Shown here: one piece after another, positions 51,342 to 61,751 of the stretch
How the letters are laid out: every line of letters starts with the position of its first letter
Position numbering within the stretch: position 1 is the first letter of the stretch
Assembly: GCA_910587065.1 (NCBI GenBank)
Contig: CAJUMA010000005.1
Location: forward strand, 72,672-136,671
Source of the DNA: an uncultured Bacilli bacterium
GTDB taxonomy: Bacteria > Bacillota_I > Bacilli_A > RF39 > UBA660
Reading direction: 5' to 3'
Length of the DNA stretch: 64,000 bases
Translations under genes and position numbers: made by a program
Notes under the pieces: model-generated
Databases searched by the model: none
Told to the model about the DNA's origin: nothing
Seen by the model: the letters and a program-made list of their open reading frames with translations, nothing else

Positions 51342-53468
51342 CTAAAGGTGAGTAACTCTTTGTCCTATTTCTTTAGTTTTCCCTTCATTCCAGAAGTTCT
51401 CTCCTAAATATCCACAAGTACGACGAGTTACATTCATCTTATGTTTATCCTTATTTCCACAGTTTGGACATTCCCAAACACCATCTTTATTTAGTTTAAT
51501 TTCGCCACTAAATCCACATTCATGGCAAAAATCTGATTTTGTATTAAATTCCCCATATTGAACATTATCATATATAAACTTAACAACTTCTTCCATAGCG
51601 TCTAAGTTATGCTCCATATTAGGAACTTCAATATAAGAAATAGCTCCACCTGTCGATAGTTTTTGTAATTCTGACTCAAACCCTAATTTTGTGAAAGCAT
51701 CAATTTTTTCACGTACATCAACATGATAAGAATTAGTATAATAACCTTTATCAGTTACATCTTTAATTTTACCAAACTTTTCCAAGTCTATACGAGCAAA
51801 TCTATAACATAAACTTTCAGCTGGGGTACCATATAAAGCAAAACCTAATCCTGTTTCCTTCTTCCATTCAGCACATTTATCTTTCATATGTTGCATTACA
51901 TTAGTTGCAAATTCAATGCCCTTAGGATCTGTATGAGAAACGCCTTTCATCAATTTAGTTACTTCATATAAACCAATATAACCAAGAGAAATTGTTGAAT
52001 ATCCATTCATTAATAATTTATCAATTTTTTCACCTTTACCTAATCTAGCAATAGCTCCATATTGCCAATGCACTGGTGAAATATCCGATGTTATTCCTTG
52101 TAAAGCATGATGTCTACACATTAAAGCTTCACGACATAAGTCTAATCTTTCATCAAATAAAGTCCAGAATTTTTCTTCATCACCATCAGCTATAATACCT
52201 ATTTGTGGTAAATTAATTGATACTACGCCTTGATTAAATCTTCCTTCAAATTTATATTCCCCATTTTCATCTTTCCAAGGAGATAGAAATGAACGGCATC
52301 CCATTGGAGAGAAAACATTTCCTTCATAATTTTCACGCATTTTTTTAGCTGAAATATAATCTGGATACATACGTTTAGCACTACACTTAACAGCAAGTTT
52401 TGTTAAGTAATCATACTTGCCACCTTTTAAACAGTTATGTTCATCTAAAACATAAACAAGTTTAGGGAAGGCTGGTGTTATATAAACACCTTTTTCATTT
52501 TTAATTCCTTCATATCTTTGACGAATAATCTCTTCAATTATCATCGCATTTTCTTCAATATAGGGATCATTTGCCTCCAAATTCATAAATAGTGTTACAA
52601 ATGGAGATTGCCCATTAGTTGTCATTAAAGTATTTATTTGATATTGAATAGTTTGAACTCCACTAGCAAGTTCTTTTTTTGTTTCTTCGTCAACTAATTT
52701 TTTAATAATATCTTTATCAACATTTTTTCCAACAACCTTTTTAATACGTTTTTCAATTTTATCATGACTTAATCTTAAATATTTTCCTAAATGTTTTACT
52801 TCAACAGATTGTCCGCCATATTGATTACTAGCAACTGCAGCAATTATTTGTGTCATAACTGTACAAGCAACTTGGAAACTCTTAGGAGACTCAATCATCT
52901 TGCCATTCATTACTGTACCATTATCTAACATATCTTTTATATTAATTAAACAACAATTGAAAATAGGTTGTATAAAATAATCCATATCATGGAAGTGAAG
53001 AACACCATCTTCATGAGCTTTAGAAATTTTTTCTGGTAATAATAGACGTTTAGTTAAATCCTTTGATACTTCACCTGCTATATAATCTCTTTGAGTACTA
53101 GCAAGCACTGAGTTCTTATTAGAATTTTCTTCATTTAACTCTTTATTTTCATTTCTAATTAGACTAAGAATACTTTCATCAGTAGTATTACTCTTTCTAA
53201 CTAAAGCACGATTATATCTATAAACAATATAATGTTTAGCTAATTCAAATCTCTTTAATTCCATAAGTTTAAGTTCAATAATATCTTGAATATCTTCAAC
53301 AAGAATTCTTTTTTTATTTAAACTTTCAATATATTTTATTATTTTTTTTACTTCCGTATCTGATGCCTTTTCAGTATCAATTACTTCCTCATTTGCTTTT
53401 CCTATAGCAATTACAATTTTTTCTTTATCGTAGTCAACAATGTGACCATCCCTTTTAATAACTTTCAT
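51342..53468 (-). CDS. nrdD: Anaerobic ribonucleoside-triphosphate reductase
   Basis: The 708-residue product starts at the ATG at 53468 (GGAGAGGT upstream). An upstream open extension covers the promoter and is rejected. It has an ATP-cone (MKVIKRDGHIVDYDKEKIVI, residues 1-90), the catalytic domain, a zinc site (CHECG and CPNCG near the end) and the glycyl-radical loop RRTCGYLG near 685. It makes deoxynucleotides without oxygen. The promoter carries a Crp/Fnr-type palindrome at -41.5. Confidence 0.97.
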   Translation of the reverse strand: MKVIKRDGHIVDYDKEKIVIAIGKANEEVIDTEKASDTEVKKIIKYIESLNKKRILVEDIQDIIELKLMELKRFELAKHYIVYRYNRALVRKSNTTDESILSLIRNENKELNEENSNKNSVLASTQRDYIAGEVSKDLTKRLLLPEKISKAHEDGVLHFHDMDYFIQPIFNCCLINIKDMLDNGTVMNGKMIESPKSFQVACTVMTQIIAAVASNQYGGQSVEVKHLGKYLRLSHDKIEKRIKKVVGKNVDKDIIKKLVDEETKKELASGVQTIQYQINTLMTTNGQSPFVTLFMNLEANDPYIEENAMIIEEIIRQRYEGIKNEKGVYITPAFPKLVYVLDEHNCLKGGKYDYLTKLAVKCSAKRMYPDYISAKKMRENYEGNVFSPMGCRSFLSPWKDENGEYKFEGRFNQGVVSINLPQIGIIADGDEEKFWTLFDERLDLCREALMCRHHALQGITSDISPVHWQYGAIARLGKGEKIDKLLMNGYSTISLGYIGLYEVTKLMKGVSHTDPKGIEFATNVMQHMKDKCAEWKKETGLGFALYGTPAESLCYRFARIDLEKFGKIKDVTDKGYYTNSYHVDVREKIDAFTKLGFESELQKLSTGGAISYIEVPNMEHNLDAMEEVVKFIYDNVQYGEFNTKSDFCHECGFSGEIKLNKDGVWECPNCGNKDKHKMNVTRRTCGYLGENFWNEGKTKEIGQRVTHL

Positions 53469-53516
53469 ATTTTTTACCTCTCCACTTTTTGTACCGTCTA
53501 TCTTTAGTACACTCTC

Positions 53517-53595
53517 ATTATAGCAAAACATCATTTTATTTTTTGTTGCACTTGCAACAATTTTGAAATATAATAAAATTATCAACAAAATGTTG
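53517..53595. promoter_or_regulatory. Divergent nrdD / Crp-Fnr promoters with two palindromes
   Basis: Leftward, -10 TATAAT (53522-53517) predicts an nrdD start at 53510 and has no good -35. TTGTTGCA-N2-TGCAACAA (53543-53560) is centred 41.5 bases upstream of that start. Rightward, -35 TTGCAC (53546-53551) and -10 TATAAT (53569-53574) serve the regulator, so its -35 lies in the same palindrome. A second palindrome CAACA-N3-TGTTG (53583-53595) covers the regulator's start point. Confidence 0.7.
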
Positions 53596-53624
53596 GAAAC
53601 TAAAATTGAAGAAAGGTACGTTTT

Positions 53625-54257
53625 ATGGGAACAGTAAGGCTATTTGATAACATTGAAAAAAATGATGTCAAAAAAATGTTAACTTGCTTTGAAGCAAAAA
53701 AATTACATTATAAAAAAGAAGCAATGATTCTCTCTAACATAGCTAATACGACACAAGTCGGTTACATAGAATCTGGATCTGCTGTTATAATTCGTTACAA
53801 CTATAATGGTTCAAGAACAATTATTGAAAAATTAAATGAAGGTGACACATTTGGTGAGTTTTCATCAACTTTCACAGAAGAACTATATGTAATTGCCGAA
53901 AAAGAAACCGATGTAATTTTATTTAATTATTCAAAACTTGTCAATCGTTGCAAAAAGAACTGCGAATACCATAATAAATTAGTTGACAACATGGTTCAAG
54001 TTTTAAGCCAAAAAATGCAAAGTTATAATGAACGTATAGAAGTTTTAACCAAGAAGACAATTCGCGATAAACTTCTTGCCTACTTTAATATCTTAACAAA
54101 AAAACAAATTTCTAAATATATTTTACTGCCCTTCACCTTAACCGACTTAGCAGACTATTTGTCTATTGATAGATCAGCTATGATGCGAGAACTTAAGAAT
54201 CTAAAAGAAGAGGGTTTAATTGAAACCAAAGGAAAAAGAATACACTTAAATTATTAA
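53625..54257 (+). CDS. Crp/Fnr-family regulator
   Basis: This 210-residue protein has a cyclic-nucleotide-binding-type beta barrel (about 20-110: GYIESGSAVIIRYNYNGSRT, LNEGDTFGEFSSTF), a long dimer helix and a C-terminal winged HTH (TLTDLADYLSIDRSAMMREL, then LKEEGLIETKGKRIHL). The four-Cys N-terminal cluster of FNR is missing, though Cys21 and a C-x(3)-C pair (NRCKKNC near 109) are present. AAAGGTACG precedes the ATG. It is divergent from nrdD and probably controls it. Confidence 0.92.
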   Translation: MGTVRLFDNIEKNDVKKMLTCFEAKKLHYKKEAMILSNIANTTQVGYIESGSAVIIRYNYNGSRTIIEKLNEGDTFGEFSSTFTEELYVIAEKETDVILFNYSKLVNRCKKNCEYHNKLVDNMVQVLSQKMQSYNERIEVLTKKTIRDKLLAYFNILTKKQISKYILLPFTLTDLADYLSIDRSAMMRELKNLKEEGLIETKGKRIHLNY

Positions 54258-54270
54258 GGTATTCTTTTTT
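54236..54270. terminator. Terminator between convergent genes
   Basis: AAGAATAC (54236-54243) pairs with GTATTCTT (54259-54266) followed by T-run, spanning the stop of the Crp/Fnr gene. The convergent gene ends at 54270. Confidence 0.7.
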
Positions 54271-55139
54271 TATTTAGCTGCCCTAAAAATTAGCTTTTTA
54301 GCAACTGCTTTTGTTTTACGTTTAAAATGTTTACCAATAACAATTGGAGTAGAAAATTGTTTTGCTATATCTTCTATTAATACGCTATATTCTTCATTTG
54401 TTATTATCTCGTCTTTTCTTAAACTTTTAGCATAATAAATCATCAATTTACAAATGTAAGAGTTAGCATAGCTAATCTCTCTAAGCACACGATTACTTAC
54501 AATTAAAGGATCAACATTTTCAAAATGTAATGTTATATAATCAAGTGCCCTAACAAAACGAAATGTTTCTTTTTTACTCGTAAAAGGGATAAGAATGTTC
54601 ATAAGATCATACAAATTATTTTCCGAATACATCTTCTCCATCGTAGATTTGCCAATAATTTCTTCGATCATAGAAACAAAATATGAAGTAATTGAATAAT
54701 CATTAGCAATCACATCCATTTTATCAGAAACATAATCAGGAAAATATCTTTTATCAAGAATCATACTATAAGCTTCTGTTAGAGCAATACCAATATTTTC
54801 GCCACTTTTTAAATCTTTTTGAAAAAAACCCGAATACAAAAAATCTCCATCAAGAACAGTACTCGCCATATGAAAAAGTTCGTGCATAATTGCATACTTA
54901 TAATAATCTTTTAAATACTGTATCTTATTCGAAAGTAAATCATATAAAGCTAAAGCTGTCTTATCTTGTGTAAATCTATGTGTTTCTTCAAATTTTATAT
55001 CACACATATTATTATAAAATGTTTGCGTATTAAAATTAGTATTCTCTAAAGTTTTAATAAAGTTAGTAAAAGCGCCTGTTTTATCATTTAAAATCATCCT
55101 ATTTTTAACATTAATACTTGATTTTTTTCGAACTAGCAT
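54270..55139 (-). CDS. Putative HExxH metallopeptidase-like protein
   Basis: The 289-residue product starts at the ATG at 55139, eight bases after GGGGG. Near residue 85, YAIMHELFHMAS contains an HExxH zinc motif, and about 30 residues later ALTEAYSMILDKRYF offers a Glu for a gluzincin-like third ligand. The C-terminal half is helical with a basic tail (KHFKRKTKAVAKKLIFR). There is no signal peptide, so it should be cytoplasmic. The family is not recognised; the metalloprotease idea rests on the motif. Confidence 0.65.
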   Translation of the reverse strand: MLVRKKSSINVKNRMILNDKTGAFTNFIKTLENTNFNTQTFYNNMCDIKFEETHRFTQDKTALALYDLLSNKIQYLKDYYKYAIMHELFHMASTVLDGDFLYSGFFQKDLKSGENIGIALTEAYSMILDKRYFPDYVSDKMDVIANDYSITSYFVSMIEEIIGKSTMEKMYSENNLYDLMNILIPFTSKKETFRFVRALDYITLHFENVDPLIVSNRVLREISYANSYICKLMIYYAKSLRKDEIITNEEYSVLIEDIAKQFSTPIVIGKHFKRKTKAVAKKLIFRAAK

Positions 55140-55214
55140 AAACAATTCCCCCTTTAGTTAAAGGATATTATAACACAATAAATAAAATAATACCAATCAG
55201 GCATTATTTTAATA

Positions 55215-56339
55215 TTAATCATCAATATATTTATTATATTTAACAAATTCTTTTTCTTTATCAAGTTTCGTCCCATCTAATTCTTTGAATAATTTCTTTT
55301 GTGTATGATCAAGTTTTGTTGGAATAATAATACTTACAATACCATAAGCATCCCCTTTTCTTCCACTCTTTTCATCATCTATACCTTTACCTCTAAACTT
55401 AAATTTGTCACCATTTTGCGTTCCTGATGGTATTTCCGTAATAATTGTTCCTTGGACTGTTGGAACTTCTTTTTTACATCCTAATACAGCTTCCGTAATT
55501 GTCAAAGGTATTTTTACGTAAATATCTCGACCATCTCTTTGATAAATTTCATGTTCTTTTACTTCAAATTCAATATAAATATCTCCTCGAGGTCCACCAT
55601 TAGCTCCAACCGAAGCTTTACCACTCATGCGCATAGTATCTCCATTTTCAACACCACGAGGGACACGTAACTTAATTGTTTTACTTGTATTTATTGAGCC
55701 CTTACCACTGCATTTACTACATTTAGTTTGAAAAGTTACTCCACGCCCATTACAACTAGGACAAGTAGACTCTGATTGGAATACACCAAACATCGTTCTT
55801 TGTTGCGTAACAACTCTACCTCTTCCACCACAGTCACTACATTTTGTTTCGCCCTTGCCACCTTTTCCATCACATTCAGGACAAGCATCATCTATATTAA
55901 TTTTAAATTCCTTTTCACAGCCATAAACAGCTTCTTCAAAATCAAGCTTCATATTTACGACTTTATCAGCACCCTTTGACTTACGAGCGCCGCCTCGACG
56001 AGAACTACCTCCAAAGGATCCGCCCATCATTTGTTCAAATATGCTTCCTAAATCAAAATCAGCAAAATCAAAGCCATCAAAACCACCAAATCCTGAAGCA
56101 CCACCATTCTGATCAAAAGCAGCATGACCAAATTGATCATATTGACGTCTTTTGTTTTCATCGCTTAAAACAGCATATGCTTCCCCAATTTCTTTAAACT
56201 TTTCAGCAGCTCCTTCCTCTTTATTAACATCAGGATGGTACTGTTTAGCAAGTTTTCTAAATGCTCTTTTTATCTCTTCATCTGTAGCAGTCTTTGAAAC
56301 ACCTAAGACTTCATAGTAATCTCTTTTACTTTCCGCCAT
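55215..56339 (-). CDS. dnaJ: Chaperone DnaJ
   Basis: This 374-residue protein has the J domain ([25 protein letters not shown] catalytic loop), a Gly/Phe-rich linker (about 75-125), four CxxCxGxG zinc repeats (about 152-215) and the C-terminal substrate-binding domains. It delivers unfolded proteins to DnaK and stimulates its ATPase. Full-length type I DnaJ. It starts one base before the pepF stop is completed on the upstream side, in the heat-shock operon. Confidence 0.97.
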   Translation of the reverse strand: MAESKRDYYEVLGVSKTATDEEIKRAFRKLAKQYHPDVNKEEGAAEKFKEIGEAYAVLSDENKRRQYDQFGHAAFDQNGGASGFGGFDGFDFADFDLGSIFEQMMGGSFGGSSRRGGARKSKGADKVVNMKLDFEEAVYGCEKEFKINIDDACPECDGKGGKGETKCSDCGGRGRVVTQQRTMFGVFQSESTCPSCNGRGVTFQTKCSKCSGKGSINTSKTIKLRVPRGVENGDTMRMSGKASVGANGGPRGDIYIEFEVKEHEIYQRDGRDIYVKIPLTITEAVLGCKKEVPTVQGTIITEIPSGTQNGDKFKFRGKGIDDEKSGRKGDAYGIVSIIIPTKLDHTQKKLFKELDGTKLDKEKEFVKYNKYIDD

Positions 56340-56340
56340 A

Positions 56341-58137
56341 TTACTCCTCCTTACTTAAACTTTCAAATTTATCCATCATTTTATCAAAATATTTAACAGC
56401 TGAATTATAAATATCTTTATTTTCTAAATCAACTCCAAGTACCTTAAATTCATCCATTGGCCATTTATCTAAACCACAACGCAAGAATTTAATATAATTA
56501 TCAAGCATTACTTCATCGCCGTCTAAAATCTTTGAAGCAACATAAGATGCAACACTAATACAAATTGCATAACAATATAAATAAAACTCTGTATAATAAT
56601 GGCTTCTCATAATCCATTTTAATGGACGATATTCATCCATAGCGATAGAATCATTTTCATACTTTTCTAGAGATTTAAGGTTAAGTTCGCATAAATAATC
56701 CTTTGATAATACGCCACCCGCATTTACATGATTATACATGTCTTCTTCCATCTTGCCTTCACGAATAGCAGAATAGAAATTTCCAACAAATATATCTAAG
56801 AAATTGGCAATTCCCGCTTTTTTCTCCTCTAATGTTTCACCATGTTCTGCTAAATAACTACTAAGCAAGCATTCATTAGTTAAAGAGGCAACCTCAGCAA
56901 CCAATAAAGTAGTATCAGAATATATACTTGGATTTGATTCACATATATATTGATGATTAACATTATGTCCACCCTCATGAATAATTGTCGAGACTGAATC
57001 TAAATCTCCATTATAGCTCATCAATATACGTGAAGTATGATTCATAATAGAAAGCGAATACCCACCACTTGTTTTACCTTTATATTGACAATAATCTATA
57101 AATCTTTCATCAAAAATTCTTCTAAACTTCTTTGTATAATCTTCTCCTAAAGGTTTAATAGCTTTAAGTATTAGATCTTGAGCATCAGAAATGGAATATT
57201 CTTTCTTGCATTCAGCTAAGTCAAGCGGCAAATCCCAAGAATGCAAGTTATCAACCCCTAAAGCTTTAGTTTTTATTTTATAATATCTTTGTAAAGAACT
57301 AAGATTATTCTCACAAGCTTCAACTAACGAAACATAAACATTATTATTCATATTAAGTTCAAAAAGTTTACTTTCCCAAGCATTTTTAAAATGATGTAGT
57401 TGAGCAATTGTATTTGTCTTTTTTACAAAGCTATTTAGCAAAGAAGCATTTATTTTAGCATATTGATCGACAATTTTAAAGAATGATTTATATACTTCTT
57501 CTCGTTTGTCACGAGATAACTTTTTCATTAATTTTCCATAATTAGTTATTGTAAGTGTTTCCTTACTCCCATCTTCTAAAGTAACTTCGCCATAATCATG
57601 TAAGGCATTAAGCATCATTGATGAGATTGCCGAATAATTTGCATTAGCTCCCTCTAAATCGGTTATGATTTTTTCTTCGCTATCACTTAAAATGTAATCT
57701 TTTTCACGATAAATACGTTCTAAATCAGCACGATACAATTTCAAACTTTCATTAACATCAAATAGACTTTCAAACTCATCTTTGGATAAACATAATAACT
57801 CTGGTGCAAAAAAGCATGTATTAACATTAATTTTTGTTTGCAAGTTAATTACTCTTTCAAAACGTTCTGAATTTGCTGACACACCAAGTTCTTGATCATT
57901 AATTAAGTGAGCATAGGCGTAAAGTTCTTCAAAAATACCAACAGTTTTTAATTCTAATTCCAAAAATTCTTCTAGCTTTTTAGGATCTTTTGTGCATCCC
58001 TCATAACTAGGTAACTTAGATGCTAGGTCTGATGCTAATTTGTACTTGTCTTCAAAGTCCACATCATCTTTACAAAACTCCGTCAAATCCCACTTATATT
58101 TTTCTGGTACTTCACTTCGATTATTATATGTTTGCAT
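56341..58137 (-). CDS. pepF: Oligoendopeptidase F
   Basis: This 598-residue M3-family metallopeptidase has [15 protein letters not shown] near residue 378 (zinc HExxH) and the downstream Glu in [14 protein letters not shown]. The N-terminal helical domain and the total length match PepF, which cuts peptides of about 7-17 residues in the cytoplasm. It lies between dnaK and dnaJ, which is an unusual place. A strong hairpin at 58157-58192 separates it from dnaK. Confidence 0.96.
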   Translation of the reverse strand: MQTYNNRSEVPEKYKWDLTEFCKDDVDFEDKYKLASDLASKLPSYEGCTKDPKKLEEFLELELKTVGIFEELYAYAHLINDQELGVSANSERFERVINLQTKINVNTCFFAPELLCLSKDEFESLFDVNESLKLYRADLERIYREKDYILSDSEEKIITDLEGANANYSAISSMMLNALHDYGEVTLEDGSKETLTITNYGKLMKKLSRDKREEVYKSFFKIVDQYAKINASLLNSFVKKTNTIAQLHHFKNAWESKLFELNMNNNVYVSLVEACENNLSSLQRYYKIKTKALGVDNLHSWDLPLDLAECKKEYSISDAQDLILKAIKPLGEDYTKKFRRIFDERFIDYCQYKGKTSGGYSLSIMNHTSRILMSYNGDLDSVSTIIHEGGHNVNHQYICESNPSIYSDTTLLVAEVASLTNECLLSSYLAEHGETLEEKKAGIANFLDIFVGNFYSAIREGKMEEDMYNHVNAGGVLSKDYLCELNLKSLEKYENDSIAMDEYRPLKWIMRSHYYTEFYLYCYAICISVASYVASKILDGDEVMLDNYIKFLRCGLDKWPMDEFKVLGVDLENKDIYNSAVKYFDKMMDKFESLSKEE

Positions 58138-58156
58138 AATATACTCCTCAATAACC

Positions 58157-58192
58157 GTCTAAAAGTTCTAGATTTCTAGAACTTTTTTAGAC
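58157..58192 (-). terminator. Strong hairpin between dnaK and pepF
   Basis: GTCTAAAAGTTCTAGA (58157-58172) pairs with TCTAGAAC plus TTTTTTAGAC (58175-58192), giving a 14-16 base-pair stem. T residues follow only within the stem, so it may reduce rather than stop read-through, or mark an RNA processing point. Confidence 0.6.
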
Positions 58193-58204
58193 AATATTAG
58201 ATAT

Positions 58205-60028
58205 TTATTTCTTATCTACGAATTCTGCTTCGGCAACATCATCATCATTGCTACCATCATTTTCAGTCTTATTTTCATTTTCTTTTGCAGCTGATTCATA
58301 AACTTTTCCAGCAAGTTCCATTGCTTTTTCTTGTAATTTAGAAGTCTTATCTTTAATATCATCAATGTTTGCATCTTCTTTTGCTATTTCATCTTTAACA
58401 TCTTTAATTAAGTCTTCTACAGTTTTCTTTTCATCATCGCTTAGTTTATCTCCTAAGTCACGAATTGCTCCTTCAGCAGCAAACACAGCTTGATCAGCTT
58501 CATTCTTAGCATCAGCCATAGCACGACGTTTTTCATCTTGCTCTTTATTAGCTTCTGCATCTTTCATCATCTTATCAATTTCTTCATCACTAAGGTTAGT
58601 ACTTGAAGTAATCGTAATCTTTTGTTCTTTATTAGTTCCTAAATCTTTAGCTTTAACATTAACAATACCATTAGCATCTATATCAAATGTAACTTCAATT
58701 TGAGGTACTCCTCTTCTAGCTGGTGGAATATCTGTAAGTTGGAATCTACCAAGTGTTTTATTATCGGCAGCCATTTGTCTTTCACCTTGTAATACGTGAA
58801 TATCTACAGCAGGTTGATTATCAACAGCAGTTGAGAATACTTGACTCTTACTTGTAGGTATTGTTGTATTTCTTGGAATTAATACAGTCATAACATCACC
58901 TAGAGTTTCAAGTCCAAGTGAAAGTGGAGTTACATCTAGAAGTACTAAGTCTTCTACCTCACCAGTTAAAACACCACCTTGAATAGCAGCACCCATTGCA
59001 ACAACTTCGTCCGGGTTAACACTCTTGTTAGGTTCTTTTCCAAGTTCTTTCTTAACCAAGTCTTGAATATATGGTATACGAGTAGAACCACCTACTAAAA
59101 CAACTTGGTCAATGTCACTAGCCTTTAATTTAGCATCTGATAAAGCTTTCTTTACAGAATCAAGTGTTGAATCAAATAAATCTTTATTTAAACTTTCAAA
59201 TTTAGCTCTTGTTAAATCCATTTCAAAGTTAACTGGAGTTCCATCAACTTGAGCAATAAATGGAAGTGAAATTGTCGTTGTAGTTGAATTAGATAAAGCT
59301 TTCTTCGCTTTTTCGGCTTCATCCTTAATACGTTGCATAGCCATCTGGTCATCTTTAACATCAGCTTTAGTCTCCGATTTTATTTCATCAACTATATAAT
59401 CCATTACGCGTTTATCAAAGTCATCTCCACCTAATCTATTATTTCCACTAGTCGATTTAACTTCATAAACTCCATCACCTAACTCAAGAATAGATACATC
59501 GAACGTACCACCACCTAAGTCGTAAACTAAAATAGTTTGTAACTTATCTTGCTTATCTAAACCATAAGCTAAAGCTGCAGCAGTTGGTTCATTAACAATT
59601 CTATCAACTTCAAGTCCAGCAATCTTACCAGCATTTTTAGTAGCTTGTCTTTCTGCATCATTAAAATACGCAGGAACAGTTATAACAGCATGAGTAACTG
59701 GCTCTCCTAGATAACTTTCAGCATCTTTTTTAATTTTAGCTAAGATTTTAGCACTAATTTCTTCTGGAGAATACTTCTTACCATCTATATCTCTTTTTTT
59801 ACTAGTCCCCATATCTCTTTTTATTGAAGCTATCGTTTTTTCAGCATTAGTTACTGCCTGTCTCTTAGCTAAAGCACCAACTAACTCTTCACCTTTCTTA
59901 GTGAAAGCTACAACAGATGGAGTTGTTCTTTCACCGTCAGAGTTCACTATTACTGTTGGAACTCCACCTTCTAATACTGCAAAACAACTATTTGTTGTTC
60001 CTAAGTCTATACCTATTATTTTTCCCAT
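58205..60028 (-). CDS. dnaK: Chaperone DnaK (Hsp70)
   Basis: This 607-residue protein opens [20 protein letters not shown] and shows [31 protein letters not shown] and [14 protein letters not shown], the ATPase signatures. A substrate domain (about 385-500) and an acidic C-terminal tail follow. Relative to E. coli it lacks the extra ATPase-domain segment, as in Gram-positive DnaK. It follows grpE by 21 bases. Confidence 0.98.
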   Translation of the reverse strand: MGKIIGIDLGTTNSCFAVLEGGVPTVIVNSDGERTTPSVVAFTKKGEELVGALAKRQAVTNAEKTIASIKRDMGTSKKRDIDGKKYSPEEISAKILAKIKKDAESYLGEPVTHAVITVPAYFNDAERQATKNAGKIAGLEVDRIVNEPTAAALAYGLDKQDKLQTILVYDLGGGTFDVSILELGDGVYEVKSTSGNNRLGGDDFDKRVMDYIVDEIKSETKADVKDDQMAMQRIKDEAEKAKKALSNSTTTTISLPFIAQVDGTPVNFEMDLTRAKFESLNKDLFDSTLDSVKKALSDAKLKASDIDQVVLVGGSTRIPYIQDLVKKELGKEPNKSVNPDEVVAMGAAIQGGVLTGEVEDLVLLDVTPLSLGLETLGDVMTVLIPRNTTIPTSKSQVFSTAVDNQPAVDIHVLQGERQMAADNKTLGRFQLTDIPPARRGVPQIEVTFDIDANGIVNVKAKDLGTNKEQKITITSSTNLSDEEIDKMMKDAEANKEQDEKRRAMADAKNEADQAVFAAEGAIRDLGDKLSDDEKKTVEDLIKDVKDEIAKEDANIDDIKDKTSKLQEKAMELAGKVYESAAKENENKTENDGSNDDDVAEAEFVDKK

Positions 60029-60049
60029 ATTATCTCCTCTTTCTTTTGC

Positions 60050-60598
60050 CTACTCTGATACTTTTACCATAGTAGCTCTTAAAACTTTATCTTTATACAT
60101 ATAGCCTTTTTGTAAAACATCAATAATAATGCCCGCTTCAACTCCCTCACGAGTCTCAGTCAAGACAGCTTGATGGAAGTTTGGGTCAAATGGCATATTT
60201 AAACATTCTATTTCCACCACGCCATTTGCATCTAAAATATCCATAATATTTGTCCTAATCATTTCAAATCCTTTTAAGAATTCTTTATTCTCTTCATTTC
60301 TCAGGCTCAAGGCACGATCAAAATTATCAATGATATTAACTAAACTTTTTAATATTTCTTCATTTGCATATTTATATAAATTAGCAACTTCTTCATCTTT
60401 TCTTTTTCTAAAATTCATCATTTCAGCTTGAATACGCATTGCTTTTTCTTTTTCTTTACCCAATTCCTCAGTAAGTTTCAGAATCTCTTCGTCCTGCTTA
60501 CCTTTCTTTTTCTTACTCTTAGTTGTTTTTTCATCAGGCATTTCTACTTTTTCAGTTTGTTCTAACTGTTCTTTTATATTATCTTCATCTATATTCAC
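60050..60598 (-). CDS. grpE: Nucleotide exchange factor GrpE
   Basis: This 182-residue protein uses a GTG start at 60598 (GAGGG about six bases upstream); the nearby ATG is out of frame. The N-terminus is charged. A long coiled coil (ELGKEKEKAMRIQAEMMNFRKR, about 42-85) leads to NIIDNFDRALSL and the C-terminal beta domain with FDPNFHQAV and LQKGYMYKDKVLRATMVKVS. It releases ADP from DnaK. Confidence 0.96.
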   Translation of the reverse strand: MNIDEDNIKEQLEQTEKVEMPDEKTTKSKKKKGKQDEEILKLTEELGKEKEKAMRIQAEMMNFRKRKDEEVANLYKYANEEILKSLVNIIDNFDRALSLRNEENKEFLKGFEMIRTNIMDILDANGVVEIECLNMPFDPNFHQAVLTETREGVEAGIIIDVLQKGYMYKDKVLRATMVKVSE

Positions 60599-60613
60599 TC
60601 ATTTCCCTCTTTT

Positions 60614-61627
60614 CTATTTCTCTATATAAGACTTAAGGAAATTAAGTAAAGTAAACACTTTATCATATTCCATCCGTTTTGGACCAATTATAGCAAGTGT
60701 TCCTTCATCCTTTCCTACCTTGTAATGAGTTTTGATTATTGTAACATCGGGATCAAATTCTGTTTCTTCGCCAATATAAACATTAATGTCCGAGTCATTA
60801 GTCTGAATATTCTTAACTAATTCGGTATTTTCAAGTTTTGCAATCATTTCCTTAACCTTATCTGGTGTATCATATTCTTTATAATCAAGTATATTCGTCT
60901 TACCACCAAACACGATATCGGAATTATCAATTGTAAAATCTCTAAAAGCAGATGAGAAGAAATTACAAACTTCTTCATACCTATTAATTACATCTTTTAT
61001 TCTTGGCTTAATTTCCAGTTCAAGTCTTTCACTAACTTTAGATAAAGGTGTTCCAACTAAAGCTTTATTAATAATCTCTGATGTTTTAATAAGTTCTTTT
61101 AGATTAATATCTCTACTGATATTAACTTGTTTATTCTCAACAACTCCTTGGTTTGTTACCAACACTGCAACTACTCGTTGATCAGTAGTTCCTTCATCCT
61201 CATCATCTTCTAAAGCAATAATACTAATCTGTTGCAAAGTTGATGACTCAACTGATGGACCAATAACAACACTTGTGTAATGAGTAATATCACTAATTAT
61301 TTCCATACACTTTTGAATCGCGTCGCTAACGACTAAATTATTGTTATTTAAAATAGTTTGCAGTTTCAAAACATCTTCGCCAGTAATATCTTTAGGTTTC
61401 ATTAAATTGTTGACATAATATTTATATCCCGCTTCCGATGGAATTCTGCCACTTGATAAATGCTCTTTTTCTAAGAAATTTAAATCTTCCAATAAAGCCA
61501 TATCATTTCGAATAGTCGCAGATGATACATTAAAATGATCAACTAAAGATTTTGATCCAACTGGTTTAAAAGTTTGGATATAGGTTTCAACTATTATTTT
61601 TAATAATTCTTCTTGCCTTTCTCCCAT
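60614..61627 (-). CDS. hrcA: Heat-shock repressor HrcA
   Basis: The 337-residue product starts at the ATG at 61627 after AGAGGTGAT; an upstream GTG lies inside the operator. It has the N-terminal winged helix (QEELLKIIVETYIQTFKPVG, FNVSSATIRNDMALLEDLNFL, SGRIPSEAGYKYYV) and the GAF-like inducer domain. HrcA represses this operon by binding CIRCE and is itself folded by GroEL. It is first in hrcA-grpE-dnaK-pepF-dnaJ. Confidence 0.96.
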   Translation of the reverse strand: MGERQEELLKIIVETYIQTFKPVGSKSLVDHFNVSSATIRNDMALLEDLNFLEKEHLSSGRIPSEAGYKYYVNNLMKPKDITGEDVLKLQTILNNNNLVVSDAIQKCMEIISDITHYTSVVIGPSVESSTLQQISIIALEDDEDEGTTDQRVVAVLVTNQGVVENKQVNISRDINLKELIKTSEIINKALVGTPLSKVSERLELEIKPRIKDVINRYEEVCNFFSSAFRDFTIDNSDIVFGGKTNILDYKEYDTPDKVKEMIAKLENTELVKNIQTNDSDINVYIGEETEFDPDVTIIKTHYKVGKDEGTLAIIGPKRMEYDKVFTLLNFLKSYIEK

Positions 61628-61638
61628 ACTTATCACCT

Positions 61639-61698
61639 CTGGCACTTCTATTTCTCCAGTGCTAAGTAAATTATATTACGCTTATTAGCACTTGTCAA
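61639..61698 (-). promoter_or_regulatory. hrcA promoter with CIRCE-like operator
   Basis: Minus-strand TTGACA (61698-61693) and TATAAT (61675-61670) are 17 bases apart, start near 61663. A CIRCE element with the canonical nine-base spacer covers the start: TTAGCACTG (61665-61657), then AAGTGCCAG (61647-61639). The first half matches the consensus 8 of 9, the second only 6 of 9. A further perfect half-site, AGTGCTAA, lies upstream at 61692-61685 between the -35 and -10. Confidence 0.85.
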
Positions 61699-61720
61699 TA
61701 CCATTTGCTAATATGTATGC

Positions 61721-61751
61721 AAAAAAAAAGAATATTAGTATTCTAATATTC
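61721..61751 (-). terminator. Terminator of the 61743 lipoprotein gene
   Basis: Minus-strand GAATATTAG (61751-61743) pairs with CTAATATTC (61738-61730), followed by nine T. The stop codon lies in the stem. Confidence 0.85.

Noticed and set aside
53469..53588. N-terminal extension of NrdD
   Set aside because: It would cover the promoter and the palindrome; the ATP-cone begins at the ATG at 53468 with a good ribosome site.
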